From: Stappia taiwanensis
Lineage (GTDB): Bacteria; Pseudomonadota; Alphaproteobacteria; Rhizobiales; Stappiaceae
Direction: 5' to 3'
Length of the DNA stretch: 64,000 nt
Assembly: GCF_014635285.1 (NCBI RefSeq)
Contig: NZ_BMCR01000002.1
Span: 712,881 to 776,880 of the forward strand
A model generated the notes under the pieces. The model saw only the letters and a program-made list of their open reading frames with translations. It had not been told where the DNA came from and did not search any database. How positions within the stretch are numbered: position 1 is the stretch's first letter; each line of letters starts with the position of its first letter. Made by a program: the position numbers and the translations under genes. Below, piece by piece: positions 61,184 through 64,000 of this stretch.

Positions 61184-61770
61184 TCAAAGGCTGTCGACCT
61201 TGCAGGCGGCACTGAAGGAATATCCCACGCCATAGACAGACTTGATGGGCGGCTCGGCACCGGTGTGCTCCTAGATCTTGCGCCGCAGGCGACTGACGAC
61301 GGCGTCCAGGTGCCGGTTATCGAACTGGGTCTGGCGGCTGGACAGAGAGCGGGCGAGATCTTCCCGGGTGCAGGTGGCACCGGAATTCGCCACCAGGGTC
61401 TCGAGAAAGGCCTTTTCGGTGGCGGCCAGCTTGATGGCCATGCCGTCCGGGGGCATCAGCTTCCAGGAGGCATTGTCGAGCACCCATCCGGAGCCTCCGC
61501 CGCCGTCTTCTTCGTTGCCGGGCAGCCGGCGCAGCAGGCTCTGGATCGCTGCCAGAATTTCCCGAAGGCTCGTGTGTTTGACGAGGTGAATGTCTGCGCC
61601 GCTATCGCCCCCCGGACCCGGCTTTCGGTATCCCCATGGGCGGTCAGCATGATGATGCCGCAATTGAACTTGGCCCTGAGGGCCTTTGCGAGGTCAAAGC
61701 CGTTTCCATCGGGCAGCGAGATGTCGAGGATCACCACATCCGGCCGGGTGCCGGAGACCTGGCCGCGGCA
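61184..61770 (-). pseudogene. Response-regulator remnant (OmpR type)
   Basis: Parts of an OmpR-type regulator can be read. The receiver keeps DVVILDISLPDGNGFDLAKA and GIIMLTAHGDTESRVRGA but lacks the first 45 or so residues with the acidic pocket. A frameshift near 61600 is needed to reach DIHLVKHTSLREILAAIQSL. The winged helix follows (LAATEKAFLETLVANSGATC, LDAVVSRLRRKI), then an in-frame TAG near 61271-61273 and the true end EHTGAEPPIKSVYGVGYSF to 61184. Three lesions make the gene inactive. Confidence 0.75.
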
Positions 61771-62580
61771 GGGAGATGCGTGCGTGCCGCCGCCGTCTCT
61801 CGCGCGAAGCTCAAGCCGTCCCATGTGATACCCGACGAGTTGCCGGCAGGCGTGCAGCCCGAGCCCGCTGCCCCCCTTCCCGCCTGTATTCGAGGCGCGG
61901 TAGAAACGGCTGCCGATCTGGTTTCTATCGCGTTCCGGAATACCGATGCCGCGGTCCGCCACATCGATGACGATCTGCTCCGCATGCACGGTCATGGCAA
62001 TTTCGACCATGCTGTCTTCAGGAGAATATTTGAGCGCGTTATCGACGAGATTGACAATCCCGGTACGCAGCATTTCGAGGTCCGCCCAATAGTCCGGTAC
62101 ACAGGCGATATCCCGAAACAGGAGACGGTTGCCGAGACCCGAATGATCAAAATGCCGCTGAACGTCCTCCGCCAATGCCGGAAAATTCACCGGTTCTATC
62201 TTCAGAACCCCCTTTTCATGGCGTTCACTGGCAAGAAAGCGGTCGATCAGCATGGTCATGCGGGAAACGGCATCATCGATCCCGTGCAGACGTTTGGCAA
62301 CGGCTTCCTGGGGGCGGTCCAACATCAGCGCCAGCATGTCGCTTGCGTACCGGATCGCGGCAACCGGGGTGCGGAATTCGTGGCTGACCATGCGCATCAG
62401 CTGGCGCTGTTCCTGCCAGGCGGTCTTTTCCCCTTCCAGGCTGGCCGACAGGTCCCGCTCCAGTTGGCGCCGCAGGGAAACCTCCCGTGCCAGCGCGGCG
62501 TTGCGGTCGCGCAGGCCATGGAAAGGCGCATGCCCACCATGAAGATGAGGCAGAAAAAGAACCCCACGATGAACATGTGC
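61771..62580 (-). pseudogene. Sensor histidine kinase remnant
   Basis: The kinase core is readable: MVSHEFRTPVAAIRYASDML (His box), LVDNALKYSPEDS (N box), DVADRGIGIPERDR and GGSGLGLHACRQLVGYHMGR (G boxes). It then runs straight into the middle of the response regulator, so the end of one gene and the start of the other were deleted. Upstream a coiled-coil segment (RDRNAALAREVSLRRQLERD) is preceded by a frameshift and part of one membrane helix (FIVGFFFCLIFMVG). The sensor part is missing; the remnant stops at 62580, against the transporter remnant. Confidence 0.75.
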
Positions 62581-62587
62581 CCCTGCG

Positions 62588-63743
62588 GGCTATCCGTTCG
62601 TCTCTGTCACACTGCCACCCCAGGAACTCACGCGCGGCGTCCTGCAGGTCAGGGTCATCGAGTTCAAGTCTGGCAAGGTGACGGTTCAAGGCATTCCGGT
62701 GGAGGAGGCGGACGGGATCCGCTCCCGCGTCCGCGTTGTCCCGGGGGAGCGCATCGATGCACGCGCGCTGGAAGAGGATCTTGGCTGGCTGAACCGCTCG
62801 CCCTACCGCCGTGCGGACAGCGTGTTCCGTCCGGGCGAGGAAGCCACGCTCAGCGACCTTCAGGTTACGGTGAAAGAGTGGAAACCCTGGCAGGTCTTCG
62901 CGGGCTGGTCCAACTTCGGCTCCCGGGACACGGGACGCGATCGCTATTTTCTCGGCGCCAACGCCCGCCTGCCGCTGCCCGGTGGCCCCTGGGTCTCCTA
63001 TCAGATGACGGCGAGCGACGACATCTGGAGCGATCCTGGGATCGTCATCCCGACGAAGGGGGACTATCCCTCTTACATCGCCCATGCCGGCCGGCTCACC
63101 ATCCCGACCTTTGCCCGCCAGAGCCTGGAAATCGCGCCTGCGGTCGTTGCCACGCGCGAGACCCCCAACAGGTTCTTCGCCTTCGAAAACACCACCTATG
63201 AGCTGCCGGTGATCTACCGGTCGGCGGTCTCCAACCTTCTTCCGGGCCACTATTGGGGCGATATCTACGGAGGCATCGAAGTCAAGCGCCTGGAGCGGAG
63301 CACCTATTTCAATGGGATTGAAGTCGGCAAGAGCGCCGCGAATATCTTCCAGCTGGTGCTCGGCTGGAGCCACACCGTCGACGATCCCTATGGCCGCACG
63401 GCGATCGATCTCAGGGTGAAGGCCAATCCCGGAGGTGTCCTTCAGGGCAATGCCGCCGATACCTGGCAGATCTTTACCAACGGCCGCGTTCAGTCCGTCA
63501 ACTACGCCTATCTGGCCGCCGATATCAGCCGGGCGACCGCCCTGCCGGCCCGATTTTCCTGGATCAGTTCCCTGTCCGGAACCCTGGCCGGGCAAGTCCT
63601 GCCCGACACGGAGCGGATTTCGCTCGGCGGCAGATACGCGGTGCGCGGTTACAATTACGACGATGCCAGCGTGGACAGCGGCGTGATCTGGCGCAACGAA
63701 CTCCGCCTGCCCTCCGTCGCGCCGCTGGCTGGCCGGTTGCCCG
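62588..63743 (+). pseudogene. ShlB/FhaC-type two-partner secretion transporter remnant
   Basis: The reading starts without a start codon at GYPFVSVTLPPQELTRGVLQ, a conserved POTRA segment of TpsB proteins, so the signal peptide and the first POTRA half are missing. It continues with the second POTRA domain (GIPVEEADGIRSRVRVVPGE) and the barrel (AGWSNFGSRDTGRDRYFLGA) up to SLGGRYAVRGYNYDDASVDS, the family VRGY motif. It is then cut by the IS3-type element at 63744. Beyond the element PDLDYPFHDRDA can be read in another frame (63965-64000), which looks like its continuation. TpsB proteins export large filamentous proteins. No intact partner is seen. Confidence 0.75.
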
Positions 63744-63963
63744 TGACCTGCTCCCCTGAATGTACCCGTTCATAGGCTAGCGCCGTTCACGTTGTGGTCC
63801 ATTCGTGACCGGGTTGCAAACTCGTTCGGGGTGAGCCCGTCGAGGCTCGTGTGGGGTCGGTTCAGGTTGTAGTCGATCCTCCATTTTTCGATGATCTCGC
63901 GGGCATGTCGGTAGTTGCGGAACAGGCTAACCCAAAATCGGGTACATTCAGGGGAGCAGGTCA
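63744..63963. mobile_element. Internally deleted IS3-family element (220 bp)
   Basis: The ends TGACCTGCTCCCCTGAATGT and complement are part of a perfect inverted repeat of at least 25 bp. The element is flanked by CCG on both sides (63741-63743 and 63964-63966), a 3-bp target duplication as made by IS3-family elements. It has kept both ends and only the last part of the transposase gene, so it cannot move alone. Confidence 0.8.
63770..63937 (-). pseudogene. IS3-family transposase C-terminal fragment
   Basis: YRHAREIIEKWRIDYNLNRP, then HTSLDGLTPNEFATRS, is the C-terminal end of an IS3-type OrfB integrase, in which Y-N-x-x-R-P-H-x-S-L-x-x-L-T-P is conserved. The DDE catalytic part is absent. 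The frame also reads through the right terminal repeat. Confidence 0.8.
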
Positions 63964-64000
63964 CCGGACCTGGACTATCCCTTCCACGACAGGGACGCTC

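Noticed and set aside
62273..63595. A 440-residue minus-strand frame opposite the TpsB remnant
   Set aside because: It has no domain signs, while the plus strand reads clear POTRA and barrel motifs.
1..64000. tRNA, rRNA, riboswitch or replication origin
   Set aside because: No cloverleaf, conserved rRNA stretch, known aptamer pattern or DnaA-box cluster was recognised when reading both strands; a covariance-model search would be needed to exclude small RNAs.

Overview
The DNA is GC-rich, with tightly packed operons. The gene families point to an alphaproteobacterium (Hyphomicrobiales/Stappiaceae-like or Rhodobacterales-like). This placement rests on gene content only: no rRNA or tRNA gene is present. 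Two large catabolic islands dominate the window.

Layout. 1-5302 is the 5' part of a very large Gly-rich autotransporter adhesin on the minus strand, running off the left edge. 5550-7883 holds a chemoreceptor and a periplasmic Cache-like protein. 8213-12871 holds an exported amidohydrolase, a membrane class III nucleotide cyclase and a small winged-helix regulator. 13107-15220 is a sulfide:quinone-oxidoreductase-like flavoprotein operon with a DUF1641 protein and an unusual IscU-like protein.

15230-43060 is a steroid C/D-ring (HIP) catabolism island. It carries clear relatives of mycobacterial IpdA, IpdB, IpdC, IpdF, EchA20, FadA6 and FadD3, a FadE30-type dehydrogenase fused to a second dehydrogenase, two more acyl-CoA dehydrogenases, several SDRs and hydratases, and a second thiolase. 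It also has features not usual for the mycobacterial set: a Liv-type ABC importer (binding protein, LivH, a LivM-LivG fusion, LivF), a flavin-dependent-halogenase-like enzyme and an exported beta-propeller. A 16-bp operator-like palindrome, TCGTCC-n4-GGACGA or variants, lies upstream of up to seven of its transcription units. A LuxR-type regulator and a TetR regulator are encoded in the island. The FadD3-like ligase is frameshifted, so HIP activation may be broken.

43172-44501 is a divergent NTF2-like/TetR pair with three copies of a TetR-type operator. 44585-60394 is a hydroxyproline island: 4-hydroxyproline epimerase, D-amino-acid dehydrogenase, pyrroline-4-hydroxy-2-carboxylate deaminase and 2-oxoglutarate-semialdehyde dehydrogenase form the trans-4 route. 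A proline-racemase-family dehydratase, a fused aconitase-X dehydratase and a pyrroline-2-carboxylate reductase form the 3-hydroxyproline route to proline. It also has an amino-acid ABC importer, a TRAP transporter and a GntR regulator. A 13-bp palindrome, ATACAnnnTGTAT, recurs at four of its promoters.

60634-64000 is decaying DNA: a small ankyrin protein, remnants of a histidine kinase and a response regulator, and a ShlB/FhaC-type transporter remnant interrupted by a 220-bp internally deleted IS3-type element. A second miniature element with long terminal inverted repeats sits at 40237-40500.
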